Under the pieces are notes generated by a model. That model was not told the origin of the DNA. It saw nothing but the letters and a program-made list of their open reading frames with translations, and made no database searches. Both the position numbers and the translations under genes were made by a program. This document shows positions 6,778 to 14,358 of a stretch of DNA of 23,419 nt, one piece after another. This DNA is from a virus: the IMG/VR virus record IMGVR_UViG_3300006924_000190, positions 1-23,419 of that record; one strand, 5' to 3'. Every line of letters starts with the position of its first letter. The first letter of the stretch is position 1.

Positions 6778-7605
6778 TTAGCACTCCTGATATCTAAAAC
6801 CTGTATAGTTTCTATCAAGAGGAACTTTTTCTTTAGGTGTATACGAATATGCTATAATATCTTCTACTACTTGTTCAAAATCCTCTAAACGTAGCATATT
6901 AGGTCCGTCACTGGGTGCTACATCAGGATCTGGATGGACTTCCAAGAAAAAGTCCCGTACCCCAAGAGCAGACCCGCTACGAGCCAACCCAGGCACGTAA
7001 TCACGATTGCCGCCTGAACTATCCCCTTGTCCGCCGGGTTTTTGTGCAGAGTGCGTACAATCGAAAACAATAGGATGTTCATAATTGTCGAGCATATACA
7101 TAATACCAGTATAATCAACGACAAGAGTGTTATAGCCAAAACTTGTTCCTCTCTCTGTTATCCAGACGTCTTTTGCGCCTTCACATTTACTTAGCACCCC
7201 TTTCATATCCCAAGGCGCCATAAACTGGCCTTTCTTAATATTAACAATTTTATCTGTACGACACGCTTCCTGTATAAGGTCAGTTTGTCTACATAAGAAT
7301 GCAGGTATCTGATAGACATCAACTGCATTTTTAAATTGTGCTTCTATATATTTTATTTGTTCTACAGAATGTACATCAGTTAATGTCTTTACACCATACT
7401 GTACTTTAAGAGCAAGAAAGTCTGTCAGAGTTGCTTCTAGTCCAACACCACGCTTACCCTGCATACTACTACGATTTGCTTTATCAAAACTTGCTTTAAA
7501 TATATATTCAATACCGTACTTGTCGCATACACGTTTACATTCTTTAGCAATCTCTGCACTGTGTGCTAATGATTCGTGTTGGCAAGGGCCTGCTATAATT
7601 CTCAT
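6778..7605 (-). CDS. kdsA: Kdo-8-phosphate synthase (2-dehydro-3-deoxyphosphooctonate aldolase), metal-dependent type
   Basis: Condenses phosphoenolpyruvate with arabinose-5-phosphate to Kdo-8-phosphate. 275 residues, near the family length of ~280. Motifs in order: IAGPC (4-8), KASFDKANRSS (37-47), TLTDVH (74-79), IPAFLCRQTDL (100-110), KKGQFMAPWDM (124-134), ERGTSFGYNTLVVD (151-164), FDCTHSAQKPGG (181-192), EVHPDPDVAPSDGPNML (222-238). A cysteine in the IAGPC motif (C8), with H185, E222 and D233, is the ligand set of the metal-dependent class; E. coli KdsA has Asn there. The start overlaps the upstream cupin stop by four bases, and GGAGGAAG is the ribosome site. Kdo-8-phosphate phosphatase (KdsC) and the arabinose-5-phosphate isomerase are not in the window, so the host or other phage genes must supply them. 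Confidence 0.93.
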   Translation of the reverse strand: MRIIAGPCQHESLAHSAEIAKECKRVCDKYGIEYIFKASFDKANRSSMQGKRGVGLEATLTDFLALKVQYGVKTLTDVHSVEQIKYIEAQFKNAVDVYQIPAFLCRQTDLIQEACRTDKIVNIKKGQFMAPWDMKGVLSKCEGAKDVWITERGTSFGYNTLVVDYTGIMYMLDNYEHPIVFDCTHSAQKPGGQGDSSGGNRDYVPGLARSGSALGVRDFFLEVHPDPDVAPSDGPNMLRLEDFEQVVEDIIAYSYTPKEKVPLDRNYTGFRYQEC

Positions 7606-7931
7606 TGTTTTCTTCCTCCGTCAAATACGCAAATAAATTTTAATCCAAAGTCTGTATTATTATGTACTTTGTGGAATACGTTGTCTTCAATTAGTACAGT
7701 GTCGCCTGCTGTAACATCGAATATTTTATGATCAAGTTCCATTTGTCCACTACCTTTAACAAACATATACACTTCTTCTTGTCCAGCGTGTCTATGTCCT
7801 GTTGTACTTTTATGAGCTGATAACATTGTACTGCTTACAACTAAATTTTTTAACATAGTATTATCTTTAACAATATAACGATTGTCATTTTTAACTACAT
7901 CGCCTCCTATATCCCATTCACTGTATTTCAT
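7602..7931 (-). CDS. Single-domain cupin
   Basis: 109 residues with the two conserved cupin motifs. Motif 1 is HRHAGQEEVYMFVKGSG (about 47-63), giving the HxH...E metal ligands and the glycine turn. Motif 2 is DTVLIEDNVFHKVHN (about 77-91), with the fourth histidine. This is the layout of cupin-2 proteins that bind a divalent metal in a small beta-barrel. It starts four bases inside the end of the upstream small gene (ATGA) and overlaps kdsA by four bases. The position suggests a sugar-phosphate or nucleotide-sugar step such as isomerisation or epimerisation, but no specific substrate can be assigned. AAGGAA precedes the ATG. Confidence 0.8.
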   Translation of the reverse strand: MKYSEWDIGGDVVKNDNRYIVKDNTMLKNLVVSSTMLSAHKSTTGHRHAGQEEVYMFVKGSGQMELDHKIFDVTAGDTVLIEDNVFHKVHNNTDFGLKFICVFDGGRKQ

Positions 7932-8158
7932 TTGTGTTCCTTAATTGTATAATAAGTTGTTACTAAGGTATCTAATAGTTTTTTTAGTGTTGGATATTCT
8001 TCTGACAACTCACATAATTCTTGCCACTCGGCATAACTTATTAAGTCTCCTTGAGCTCTAGCAACTCCTGCCGGGTCTCCGCCTATAATCCAGCGAGGTA
8101 TCTCGGGCCTGTTTTGATAACGAGCGTAGACAACACCATCGTTACGCTCGTATATCAA
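7928..8158 (-). CDS. Small hypothetical protein
   Basis: The clear protein-like part begins around LIYERNDGVVYARYQNRPEIPRW, then GGDPAGVARAQGDLISYAEWQELCELSEEYPTLKKLLD, and ends TYYTIKEHK. The style is that of short conserved hypotheticals in marine T4-like phages. I do not recognise a function. The start is open. An ATG at 8248 would overlap the upstream cupin by 86 bases, far more than any other junction here. A GTG at 8197 gives 35 bases of overlap. A TTG at 8158 lies four bases past the cupin stop and directly precedes the conserved part, so I use that. None has a strong ribosome site. The alternating charged/aromatic helix at residues ~40-70 could mediate protein contacts. Confidence 0.6.
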   Translation of the reverse strand: MIYERNDGVVYARYQNRPEIPRWIIGGDPAGVARAQGDLISYAEWQELCELSEEYPTLKKLLDTLVTTYYTIKEHK

Positions 8159-8162
8159 TGCT

Positions 8163-8525
8163 TCATTTGGTTTTAGTTTTGCCAATTGCTGTTCCACTTG
8201 TTCTACGTACAATATCGTTGTGATTAAACTCTGCCCAATATAGCTCAAATGCTACACCGTCTTCGATACCTTCAAACTGGTGGATCTTGCCTGGCTTTAC
8301 TTGTGTAAAGTCTCCTGCTTCAAGAATAGTTTCATCAACTAGTCCTTGGTCGTCTTGCCAAACACGCACAAGCATCTTTCCTGACTCTACATAAAAGCCG
8401 TTCCATTTAAATTGATGTTCGTGTTCGCTACATTTGTAGCCGCCTTTATATTCAATACGGTGAAACTCTAATACTCCGTTAGCGTGGATCAATTCCGTTT
8501 GACCCCAAATTTTACCTGCTTTCAT
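8163..8525 (-). CDS. Cupin-domain protein
   Basis: 120 residues from ATG 8525. An ATG two codons earlier (8531) is only one base from the GGAG ribosome site, whereas 8525 is seven bases away and is preferred. Motif 1 is CSEHEHQFKWNGFYVESGKM (HxH...), motif 2 LEAGDFTQVKPGKIHQFEG with its histidine, then FELYWAEF, a strand typical of cupins. Compared with the cupin at 7602-7931 the first motif is less standard: W/N/G replaces the usual glutamate region, though a glutamate follows in VESG. It may therefore bind metal differently or only a ligand. It is the first of the sugar-related genes in the uvsW operon. A role in Kdo or another nucleotide-sugar pathway is inferred from position. Confidence 0.72.
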   Translation of the reverse strand: MKAGKIWGQTELIHANGVLEFHRIEYKGGYKCSEHEHQFKWNGFYVESGKMLVRVWQDDQGLVDETILEAGDFTQVKPGKIHQFEGIEDGVAFELYWAEFNHNDIVRRTSGTAIGKTKTK

Positions 8526-8542
8526 TGTCATTCTCCATTTCC

Positions 8543-9049
8543 TTATAATAAGTTTGTATAATCTATTACTTCGCTTTGTCTACTTATATCCTTAATAAAG
8601 TAAGCACAGACCGACTTTGGATCTTTAGTAAGGGGAACACCAAGTAGCTGTCCGTTTTTAACTTTAGGAAAATACCATTTTACATCTGAATAAAAATTAG
8701 TTATCTTAATGTCTCCAAAGTCAAACTTATAACTCGATAAAGGATTGAATAAAAATGCTTCAAAGCCCCTATCGTTAATTGATGTTAAAGGTAGTACTTC
8801 TAAGTCGTTGCCACTTGTACTGTCTCCAACAGCTATGTGCCAATCAACTGGCATTGTAATTTCGTGACCATTAATTTCTAATACCATTGCTGGCGCACTA
8901 AATGATTCTAAAAAGATCATTGGTACAAAAAAGAAGTCAGGATTTTTAGGATCACTATTGTCTAATACCGCAAATCGAACTTCTTCTTCAAGTTCTTCTG
9001 GTATTTGTTTTAATGGAAACGTTTCGTTTTCTAATGTTAGTATTTGCAT
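8543..9049 (-). CDS. Conserved-looking hypothetical protein downstream of uvsW
   Basis: 168 residues, starting at ATG 9049, which lies six bases after the uvsW stop. A TTG at 9064 would overlap uvsW. The sequence is beta-rich and acidic, with blocks MPVDWHIAVGDSTSGNDLEVLPL (here split: MPVDWHIAVGD then STSGNDLEVLPL), FEAFLFNPLSSY, and KWYFPKVKNGQLLGVPL. It ends in KSVCAYFIKDISRQSEVIDYTNLL. Patterned blocks such as these usually mean a conserved family, and the wording resembles hypotheticals next to uvsW in cyanophages, but I cannot name one. No membrane segment, zinc motif or nucleotide-binding loop is visible. It lies between the UvsW helicase and the first cupin, so it is the boundary gene between the replication and sugar halves of the operon. 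Confidence 0.75.
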   Translation of the reverse strand: MQILTLENETFPLKQIPEELEEEVRFAVLDNSDPKNPDFFFVPMIFLESFSAPAMVLEINGHEITMPVDWHIAVGDSTSGNDLEVLPLTSINDRGFEAFLFNPLSSYKFDFGDIKITNFYSDVKWYFPKVKNGQLLGVPLTKDPKSVCAYFIKDISRQSEVIDYTNLL

Positions 9050-9054
9050 ATATT

Positions 9055-10518
9055 TTAGTTCCAATCTACTTTTTCTATAGTGAAAGGATACTGTGCTTCC
9101 TTATAGAATTTTTTACGTTGTGTTAAATGTCTCTTTGCAAATTTGCACGATGATGTGATATCCCAAATTTGTACAAAGTCTTTGTCTTTTGCCTTACGAA
9201 CGCCTCTACCAATACTTTGAATTACCCTGACAAAACTTTTGCCAGGCTCAAGCAGAACAAGATTAAAAATACGCGGTATATTAATACCAACAGCCGCGAC
9301 TCCGTATGTTGCGATAACCACGTGGTTAGTTCCTTCATTAATTTCATCATATGCTTCCTTGCGATCTTTTAATTTTACATCGCCCTTTACAAACACACTA
9401 CCTGGTATTAGTTCTTGAAGTATTTCCCCAGCACTAATTCTATCTACAAGTATAAGTGTGTTTCCTGATTCTTTTACTGTGCTTAATAATTTGCCTATGT
9501 ATTCTAATCTTGCCTGATTTGTTGTTAAATATTTTAATTCTGATTGATAATCTGAGTGTGATTGTGTATCTAATAATTGTACTACGTTAACGTGACATTG
9601 TGATAGTACACCCTTGTCTTGTAATTCTTTAGCACTAATTTGACCAATTACAGGACCAAGACTAGCGTGAATACTTTCAAACTCAAACTTCTCTCTTGGC
9701 ACAGTGCCTGTTAGTCCCCAACGTATCGGAGCGTTCTTTAAATTACGTGTAAGTAAATTCTTTAGTACTTCTGCTTTAGCCTGGTGTACTTCGTCGACAA
9801 TAATAGTGCTTACACCATCTAAGAACTCAGCTAATGATAATACTGCTGTTCCGTCCTTGTGCTTCTTGTCGAGTATATTCAAACTCTGCCAAGTGCAAAT
9901 AGTGTGAGTCTTACCTAACTCTTTTCTGTCGCCGAAGTACACCCCAGCATCGAGCCCGCAGTTAATATAGTCTTCCTCTGTTTGTGTAACAAGACTCTTG
10001 TTAGGCACGATAATAAGACTACGTCCATACGGCTCAGTTATATGTGAAAGTGTTGCTGTAGTAATTGTTTTACCTGCACCAGTAGCAATCTGTTGCAAGC
10101 TCTGTGGATGTTTTAAAAAGTTGTTAATTGACTCTACTTGATAGTCACGCAGAATAATTTCTTCACCTTCTGCAGGATGTCCTTTTGGCCAACGTACATT
10201 TTGATCAGCCCAATAACGTTCTGTTACTGGTTGGAAGTCAAATTGTATAGGATGTCTATTGTCTTCAATGTCTATTATTTGTACATTATTTTTTTGCAAA
10301 ACTTCACTAACAACATCAAGATGATTAACATAGCCAGTACCGCCAATACCAAAGAAAGCAACTTTGCCGTCCCATCGACCAAGTTTATATTGTGGCATAT
10401 ACTTTGCGTATGGCACTTCAAACTTAAGAGCATTCGCGAGCTTTCTCCGTACATCAACCTCTAGTCCTTCTAGCTTAATGTTTACTTCATCTTCAATTAT
10501 TAGTTTGCAAGTTGCCAT
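9055..10518 (-). CDS. uvsW: UvsW-type SF2 DNA/RNA helicase
   Basis: RecG-like repair and replication-fork helicase that in T4 unwinds R-loops and drives branch migration, switching replication from origins to recombination. 487 residues from ATG 10518, whose A is the last base of the upstream stop (TAATG). An in-frame ATG ten codons earlier lies inside the neighbour. The N-terminal substrate-recognition domain covers residues ~1-120 (RWDGKVAFF). SF2 motifs follow: LRDYQ (Q-motif region), Walker A ATGAGKT (145-151), DEVH (242-245), TGTVPR (motif III), VIATYGVAAVGINIP (motif V) and QSIGRGVRK (motif VI with its arginine fingers). T4 UvsW is about 500 residues, so this is full length. It follows the 405-residue unknown gene in the operon driven from 11742-11770. 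Confidence 0.93.
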   Translation of the reverse strand: MATCKLIIEDEVNIKLEGLEVDVRRKLANALKFEVPYAKYMPQYKLGRWDGKVAFFGIGGTGYVNHLDVVSEVLQKNNVQIIDIEDNRHPIQFDFQPVTERYWADQNVRWPKGHPAEGEEIILRDYQVESINNFLKHPQSLQQIATGAGKTITTATLSHITEPYGRSLIIVPNKSLVTQTEEDYINCGLDAGVYFGDRKELGKTHTICTWQSLNILDKKHKDGTAVLSLAEFLDGVSTIIVDEVHQAKAEVLKNLLTRNLKNAPIRWGLTGTVPREKFEFESIHASLGPVIGQISAKELQDKGVLSQCHVNVVQLLDTQSHSDYQSELKYLTTNQARLEYIGKLLSTVKESGNTLILVDRISAGEILQELIPGSVFVKGDVKLKDRKEAYDEINEGTNHVVIATYGVAAVGINIPRIFNLVLLEPGKSFVRVIQSIGRGVRKAKDKDFVQIWDITSSCKFAKRHLTQRKKFYKEAQYPFTIEKVDWN

Positions 10519-11735
10519 TAAAGGGTCTCTATTTGTTTTCGTTTCCAAGGACTAACATCAGAATCATAATGCATTACAAGATCTAGCATCTCAATATATG
10601 CATCTGTTTTTGCGCCAGCACTTCTATTTGAGGAAGTTGTTATAGCAGTAATCGGTAACCAATCACTTTTTAACAAAGGCTTCGGAACTTTATTATTACT
10701 AATATACACTATTTTTGTATTATTGTCAACCTTATTATTAAGATTATTAGCTTTGATATATTGATTAAATTCCTCACCTTCTGAATTATTATCTAATCTA
10801 AATAATACACTACAACGTTCATTTGGTATTATACCACTAAACGCTCTATGAAACTGTACTAATTCGTCATAACATTGTTTTTCATTTAAAACTATTACTA
10901 AAGGAAAACGATATAATTCAAGTATTACTTCTGCTAAATTATTAATTGTGTATTGTGATGAATTAACTAATACTTGGTGAGACTCTCTATTAACAATTTT
11001 TTGAGATAACGGAGTTAGATGTTTTAAACTTTCAAGTAAATCGTCTTTATCAAAATGGTATAATCCTAATCGATCTTTTTGATCGTAAAATTGACATAGA
11101 TTATCTGCTGTTGGAGTACCGACACTACTAATAGCATAGTCTAAACTTTTAGTATGTAAGTTTTTAAGTTGCATTCCGTATATGCCTGGTATATAATTCT
11201 GTTTGTTGTTTTTCATTTCTTTTAACTTTTCAAAATATACAAGAAGTTCGTCTTGAACTTCAAAATTAGTAATGTCTTTAAATGTGCTTACTACATCATA
11301 TACATTACTTTCGCTTAATTTAAAATAATGGATTTTATATTCTTTATCATAAAATGCGTCTTGTGAGTCTGACATTAATCTTTTTAATTTGTCAAGTTGT
11401 AGAATTAATTTCTTTTGAAAAATAAATCTAATGCCTATCCACAATTCGTTATCATTTAATTCAACAATCTTAATCCATCTACTTCTGTCAATAGAACGCA
11501 ATGGCATACGCAACTGCGATAACTCGTTTACTTCATAGTTATTTTTTTCAAGTTGTTCTTTGTAATAACTAATTTTTGTTTTAGCAAGGTCACATTGCCT
11601 GTCGGTAAACGGTATACTATTTGATATTTGTTTTGCAAAACTAAACATAAGAGAATGGTCACTGCTATCTAGTGTTATGTCTGCACTACCTTGGAATCCG
11701 GTAAGGAGTTCTATATAATCTTCTACTGTAAACAT
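10518..11735 (-). CDS. Unrecognised 405-aa protein, leading gene of the uvsW operon
   Basis: A full-length, well-formed gene with no family I can name. Features: an N-terminal helical part with PFTDRQCDLAKTKISYYKEQLE (here PFTDRQCDLAK and ISYYKEQLE), IDRSRWIKI and IGIRFIFQKKLI strands, a middle part with YDKEYKIHYFKL and FEVQDELLVYFEKL, and a C-terminal part that may be a Rossmann-like domain: FPLVIVLNEKQ, CSVLFRLDN, TKIVYISNNKVPKPLLKSDW. It ends SPWKRKQIETL. There is no Walker A, DEAD or zinc motif. The partition into a DNA-binding-like N-terminal half and a helicase-like second-domain pattern hints at a degenerate helicase partner of UvsW, but this is speculation. The ATG at 11735 has no ribosome site and lies six bases after a -10 box. 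Its stop overlaps the uvsW start by one base. Confidence 0.8.
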   Translation of the reverse strand: MFTVEDYIELLTGFQGSADITLDSSDHSLMFSFAKQISNSIPFTDRQCDLAKTKISYYKEQLEKNNYEVNELSQLRMPLRSIDRSRWIKIVELNDNELWIGIRFIFQKKLILQLDKLKRLMSDSQDAFYDKEYKIHYFKLSESNVYDVVSTFKDITNFEVQDELLVYFEKLKEMKNNKQNYIPGIYGMQLKNLHTKSLDYAISSVGTPTADNLCQFYDQKDRLGLYHFDKDDLLESLKHLTPLSQKIVNRESHQVLVNSSQYTINNLAEVILELYRFPLVIVLNEKQCYDELVQFHRAFSGIIPNERCSVLFRLDNNSEGEEFNQYIKANNLNNKVDNNTKIVYISNNKVPKPLLKSDWLPITAITTSSNRSAGAKTDAYIEMLDLVMHYDSDVSPWKRKQIETL

Positions 11736-11741
11736 ATATGT

Positions 11742-11770
11742 AGTATACGCTAAACTATCTTAGATGTCAA
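11742..11770 (-). promoter_or_regulatory. Sigma70-type promoter for the uvsW-kds operon
   Basis: The minus strand has TTGACA (11770-11765), a 17-base spacer and TATACT (11747-11742), matching 11 of 12 consensus positions. Six bases separate the -10 box from ATG 11735, the same geometry as the promoter at 1746-1774. The expected transcription start is on or beside the ATG. The -35 box lies in the last codons of the upstream Kps-like gene (stop at 11750-11752). Confidence 0.82.
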
Positions 11771-12628
11771 GTGTTTAAGTGGTAAGCCTTGAGAAATTTC
11801 GTCAACTGTATATTCAGTATGAGCGTAGTCGTTCAGCCATTGTGTACGATCTGGCATTACAGGATTTTCAATATCGTGTAAAAAGTCTATATCGTTGGCT
11901 ACAGGATAAGCAAGACTATGAGTGCTAACAAAACTAGGAACGCCGGCGATGATACTATGTATGCCAGGGTTACTACTGTAGCTGATAGTACAATGTACAT
12001 TATTAAACCCCATATCAAAATCATCGTAAGTATTGGCAATTTGTTTAGGTTCCTGTCTTGTTACGTGTTTAAGACCACGTTCTATGTGTTCTAGTCTACA
12101 TCGTGGGTGAGGTCGAAATATAATAGGTCGGTCAGTGTATTTACGTATTTCGTCATAGGTATTTAAGAACCAGTTGCTCATACGAGGCATACCTTGCCAT
12201 TGTAAACTCTTGTCGTGTTGACCACATATTAAAACATAATCGCCGTTGGATCTCCAAGGTTTACAAACCAGTCCCAGGCTATCAGCCCTAACCCTATCAT
12301 TGTCTTTGTCACCAAAGTAAGCAGTTCTGTTGATTCCATTTAATCCTACTTTCCAAGTTGTGCCGCGATTAATGCCGCCAACTTCTAATACTATAACAGG
12401 TTTATCTAACATACGATTTTGTTCCCAAACCGTTTGATTTTTTGACATTCTGCCGTGCCATAGTACACTCCATATAACAGCAACATCATAGTTACTATAA
12501 TGGCCGCCAACTCTATAAGGCTCATTGTATACTACTTTATGGCCAGCGTCAATTACACTCTTTGCAAATGCTTCAAACACTGGCTTACTGTTTAGTGCGC
12601 CATAATCAGTGTATAGACAGAAAATCAT
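11750..12628 (-). CDS. KpsC/KpsS-like capsule biosynthesis (Kdo-transferase-like) protein
   Basis: 292 residues, one of five related domains in this window. Shared blocks: KPWRSNGDYVLICGQHDKS (123-141, equal to the Q..D strand of capsule-synthesis proteins), KYTDRPIIFRPHPR (163-176), CTISYSSNPGIHSIIAGVPSF (a donor-site-like SSNP..H..I.G.P block), and a C-terminal tail DIENPVMPDRTQWLNDYAHTEYTVDEISQGLPLKHL. KpsC and KpsS are beta-Kdo transferases that build the poly-Kdo linker of group 2 capsules, so this may use the CMP-Kdo made by KdsA/KdsB; the link is inference. It has GGAG ten bases upstream and an AT-rich palindromic promoter region shared with the divergent glycosyltransferase. The enzyme class is plausible, the exact reaction unknown. 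Confidence 0.6.
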   Translation of the reverse strand: MIFCLYTDYGALNSKPVFEAFAKSVIDAGHKVVYNEPYRVGGHYSNYDVAVIWSVLWHGRMSKNQTVWEQNRMLDKPVIVLEVGGINRGTTWKVGLNGINRTAYFGDKDNDRVRADSLGLVCKPWRSNGDYVLICGQHDKSLQWQGMPRMSNWFLNTYDEIRKYTDRPIIFRPHPRCRLEHIERGLKHVTRQEPKQIANTYDDFDMGFNNVHCTISYSSNPGIHSIIAGVPSFVSTHSLAYPVANDIDFLHDIENPVMPDRTQWLNDYAHTEYTVDEISQGLPLKHLTSKIV

Positions 12629-12630
12629 TA

Positions 12631-12657
12631 GTTAAATACTCCATATACATATTTAAC
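12631..12657. promoter_or_regulatory. Palindromic divergent intergenic region (possible paired late-type promoters)
   Basis: GTTAAATA (12631-12638) and its exact inverse TATTTAAC (12650-12657) flank an 11-base centre. Each arm, read outward toward its own gene, resembles the late box (TTAAATA against ATAAATA). Starts placed by the T4 spacing would both fall near 12644. Unlike the leaderless cases, both genes keep a ribosome site (AGAGGA for the plus gene, GGAG for the minus gene). The palindrome could equally be an operator. Confidence 0.4.
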
Positions 12658-12669
12658 AAGAGGAACGAT

Positions 12670-13512
12670 ATGACACCAATAACAGTGGTTACAACCTTTC
12701 ATAAGCCAGGATTAGACACATACGGTCAACGATTCTTAGATAGTTTTGCAGAACGAGTTAGTAAAAAGATAAAGCTATTAGTATACGCAGAAGATTGTAA
12801 TCCAATCAACCCCGATCCGAAACAGATAACAATTCTTGATGCTAAAGAAGTATTACCTAAATTAAATGTATTTAAGGAACGTTGGAAGAATGATCCTAGA
12901 GCAAACGGCATACCTACAGACGCTATTAAAGCACGTAGACCGCGGGATTGGCACAAGAAATTTAAATGGGACGCCATACGCTTTGCTAACAAAACATATG
13001 CTGTGTATGACGCTTGTACACGTTCTAAAGGCTGGTGTGTATGGATGGATGCTGATACATTTATTCATAGTGATTGGAGCCATAAAGAATTTAATAACTT
13101 ATTACCAAATAATACCTGGTTAACATATGTAGGTAGGGGTAAAGGATCTCAGACGTGGCCAGAGTGCGGCTTCTATGGTATGAACTTAAATCATCCTGTA
13201 TGTCACGAGTTCCTTAAAGAGTTTGAACGTGTATACGAAGAAGCCGAACAAGGTATATTCTTATTAGAAGAATGGCACGATAGTTTCGTGTTCGGACACA
13301 TTCTTAATAATATGAAAAAAGAGTTTCCTAACGTGTTAGATTATAGTGCTGAAATGTATTTGAAAGAAGCTCGTACAGGCGGAGGCGGACATCCTTTAAT
13401 TAATAGTGTATTAGGTAAATGGATGGATCATATGAAAGGCGTCCGCAAGGAAGAAGGAAAAAGTCGATCACGAGATTTAATGGTTAATAGAACTGAGGAT
13501 TATTGGAAATAA
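12670..13512 (+). CDS. GT-A-fold glycosyltransferase-like protein with DxD motif
   Basis: 280 residues, starting at ATG 12670 with AGAGGA seven bases upstream; an earlier in-frame ATG lies within the divergent gene. It opens PITVVTTFHKPGLDTYGQRFLDSF (blocks ITVVTTF and LDTYGQRFLDSF), continues with KLLVYAEDC (36-43), and carries the metal-binding DxD in VWMDADTF (D127, D129), then GFYGMNLNHP and WHDSFVFG, which would form the acceptor side. It is clearly a paralogue of 1766-2482. It is the only plus-strand gene in the sugar island, divergent from the Kps-like gene and ending exactly against the stop of the next minus-strand gene (13512/13513). Donor and acceptor are unknown. A family of small phage and marine-bacterial sugar transferases is the best guess. 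Confidence 0.72.
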   Translation: MTPITVVTTFHKPGLDTYGQRFLDSFAERVSKKIKLLVYAEDCNPINPDPKQITILDAKEVLPKLNVFKERWKNDPRANGIPTDAIKARRPRDWHKKFKWDAIRFANKTYAVYDACTRSKGWCVWMDADTFIHSDWSHKEFNNLLPNNTWLTYVGRGKGSQTWPECGFYGMNLNHPVCHEFLKEFERVYEEAEQGIFLLEEWHDSFVFGHILNNMKKEFPNVLDYSAEMYLKEARTGGGGHPLINSVLGKWMDHMKGVRKEEGKSRSRDLMVNRTEDYWK

Positions 13513-14358
13513 CTAATGCTGTAAGTGTTTCCAAGCAAACCCATTATACATTTCTGTTTGTGTAAACTGACAGTAAGATAGGTGAGTTAAGAAAGCAATC
13601 ATTTCGCTCTGAGTTGGGATTTTTGGATTTTCTATATTTTTTAGATCTGTTTCACATATAGATTGTGCAGCATTTGGTCCAAGTACAATGGCAGGTTTTC
13701 CTGCCATTAATGCTTCTGTAGCAGCAATACTATTGTATGTTACTAAACAATGTATATCATCTTTTAATGCGTCTTTCATATTTTTAACAGTTTGTCTTTC
13801 AGTTCTACTAGGCTTCAAGCGTACTTCAATAGGTCTATCAGTATATTGCCTTAACTCTTTAATAACTTTCTCAGTCCACTCCTGCGGACTTGGTTGTTGG
13901 AAAAATCCCATAACTTTTTTACTAGGTGGACATATTAATATTTTTTTACCCGGAGTAAATGAATTAATCTTTTTTTCTAACGGCATTTCTACATCTTGTC
14001 CAAAATAAGAAAGAAGTTGTTGAGACAGTCTTCGTTTGTCTCGCGGTATAAATGTATTTGTGTTTTGAAATCCATTGTATGTAATTCGATGCCATACTTT
14101 TCTTTTAACATTACCAAAATACCCTGTATCAATATGATAAAATGGTAAATTATTTTTCATAGACAATAAAATATACTTGCCTACAGATTCTGACATACCT
14201 CTTCCTACCAAAGGCAACGAATTTGTAATTGCATCACTCGCAGGTAATAACTGCTTATTGATTCCTTTTGCAAACTGTTGTAAAATAGAATCGCAACGAA
14301 AGTTGCATTCATAAGAACTTGAATTCATATTAATAGCAGCGACCTTAACAACTTTCAT
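13513..14358 (-). CDS. KpsC/KpsS-like capsule biosynthesis protein, stand-alone copy
   Basis: 281 residues from ATG 14358, which overlaps the upstream stop as ATGA; an ATG 57 bases earlier is inside the neighbour. It opens MKVVKVAAINMNSSSY. Blocks: YHIDTGYFGN, KILICPPSKKVMGFFQQPSP, RQYTDRPIEVRLKP (about 171-184), HCLVTYNSIAATEALMAGKPAIVLGPNA (split: HCLVTYNSIAATEAL then MAGKPAIVLGPNA), and a tail IENPKIPTQSEMIAFLTHLSYCQF. It is very similar along most of its length to residues ~300-560 of the fusion protein at 15268-16971, so one arose from the other by duplication. A lysine replaces the histidine of RPHP found in other copies (RLKP), which may alter donor binding. Expected to act on the cytoplasmic face in polysaccharide or glycolipid assembly; substrate unknown. 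Confidence 0.62.
   Translation of the reverse strand: MKVVKVAAINMNSSSYECNFRCDSILQQFAKGINKQLLPASDAITNSLPLVGRGMSESVGKYILLSMKNNLPFYHIDTGYFGNVKRKVWHRITYNGFQNTNTFIPRDKRRLSQQLLSYFGQDVEMPLEKKINSFTPGKKILICPPSKKVMGFFQQPSPQEWTEKVIKELRQYTDRPIEVRLKPSRTERQTVKNMKDALKDDIHCLVTYNSIAATEALMAGKPAIVLGPNAAQSICETDLKNIENPKIPTQSEMIAFLTHLSYCQFTQTEMYNGFAWKHLQH

Noticed and set aside
6918-7139. 73-residue hydrophobic frame, membrane-protein-like
   Set aside because: Lies wholly inside kdsA in another frame; kdsA motifs cover the same bases.
8163-8248. Long (86-base) gene overlap implied by ATG 8248
   Set aside because: A later GTG or TTG start removes it, and the protein-like part begins after the overlap.
10275-10457. 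60-residue frame with a membrane-like segment
   Set aside because: Inside uvsW in another frame, no ribosome site.
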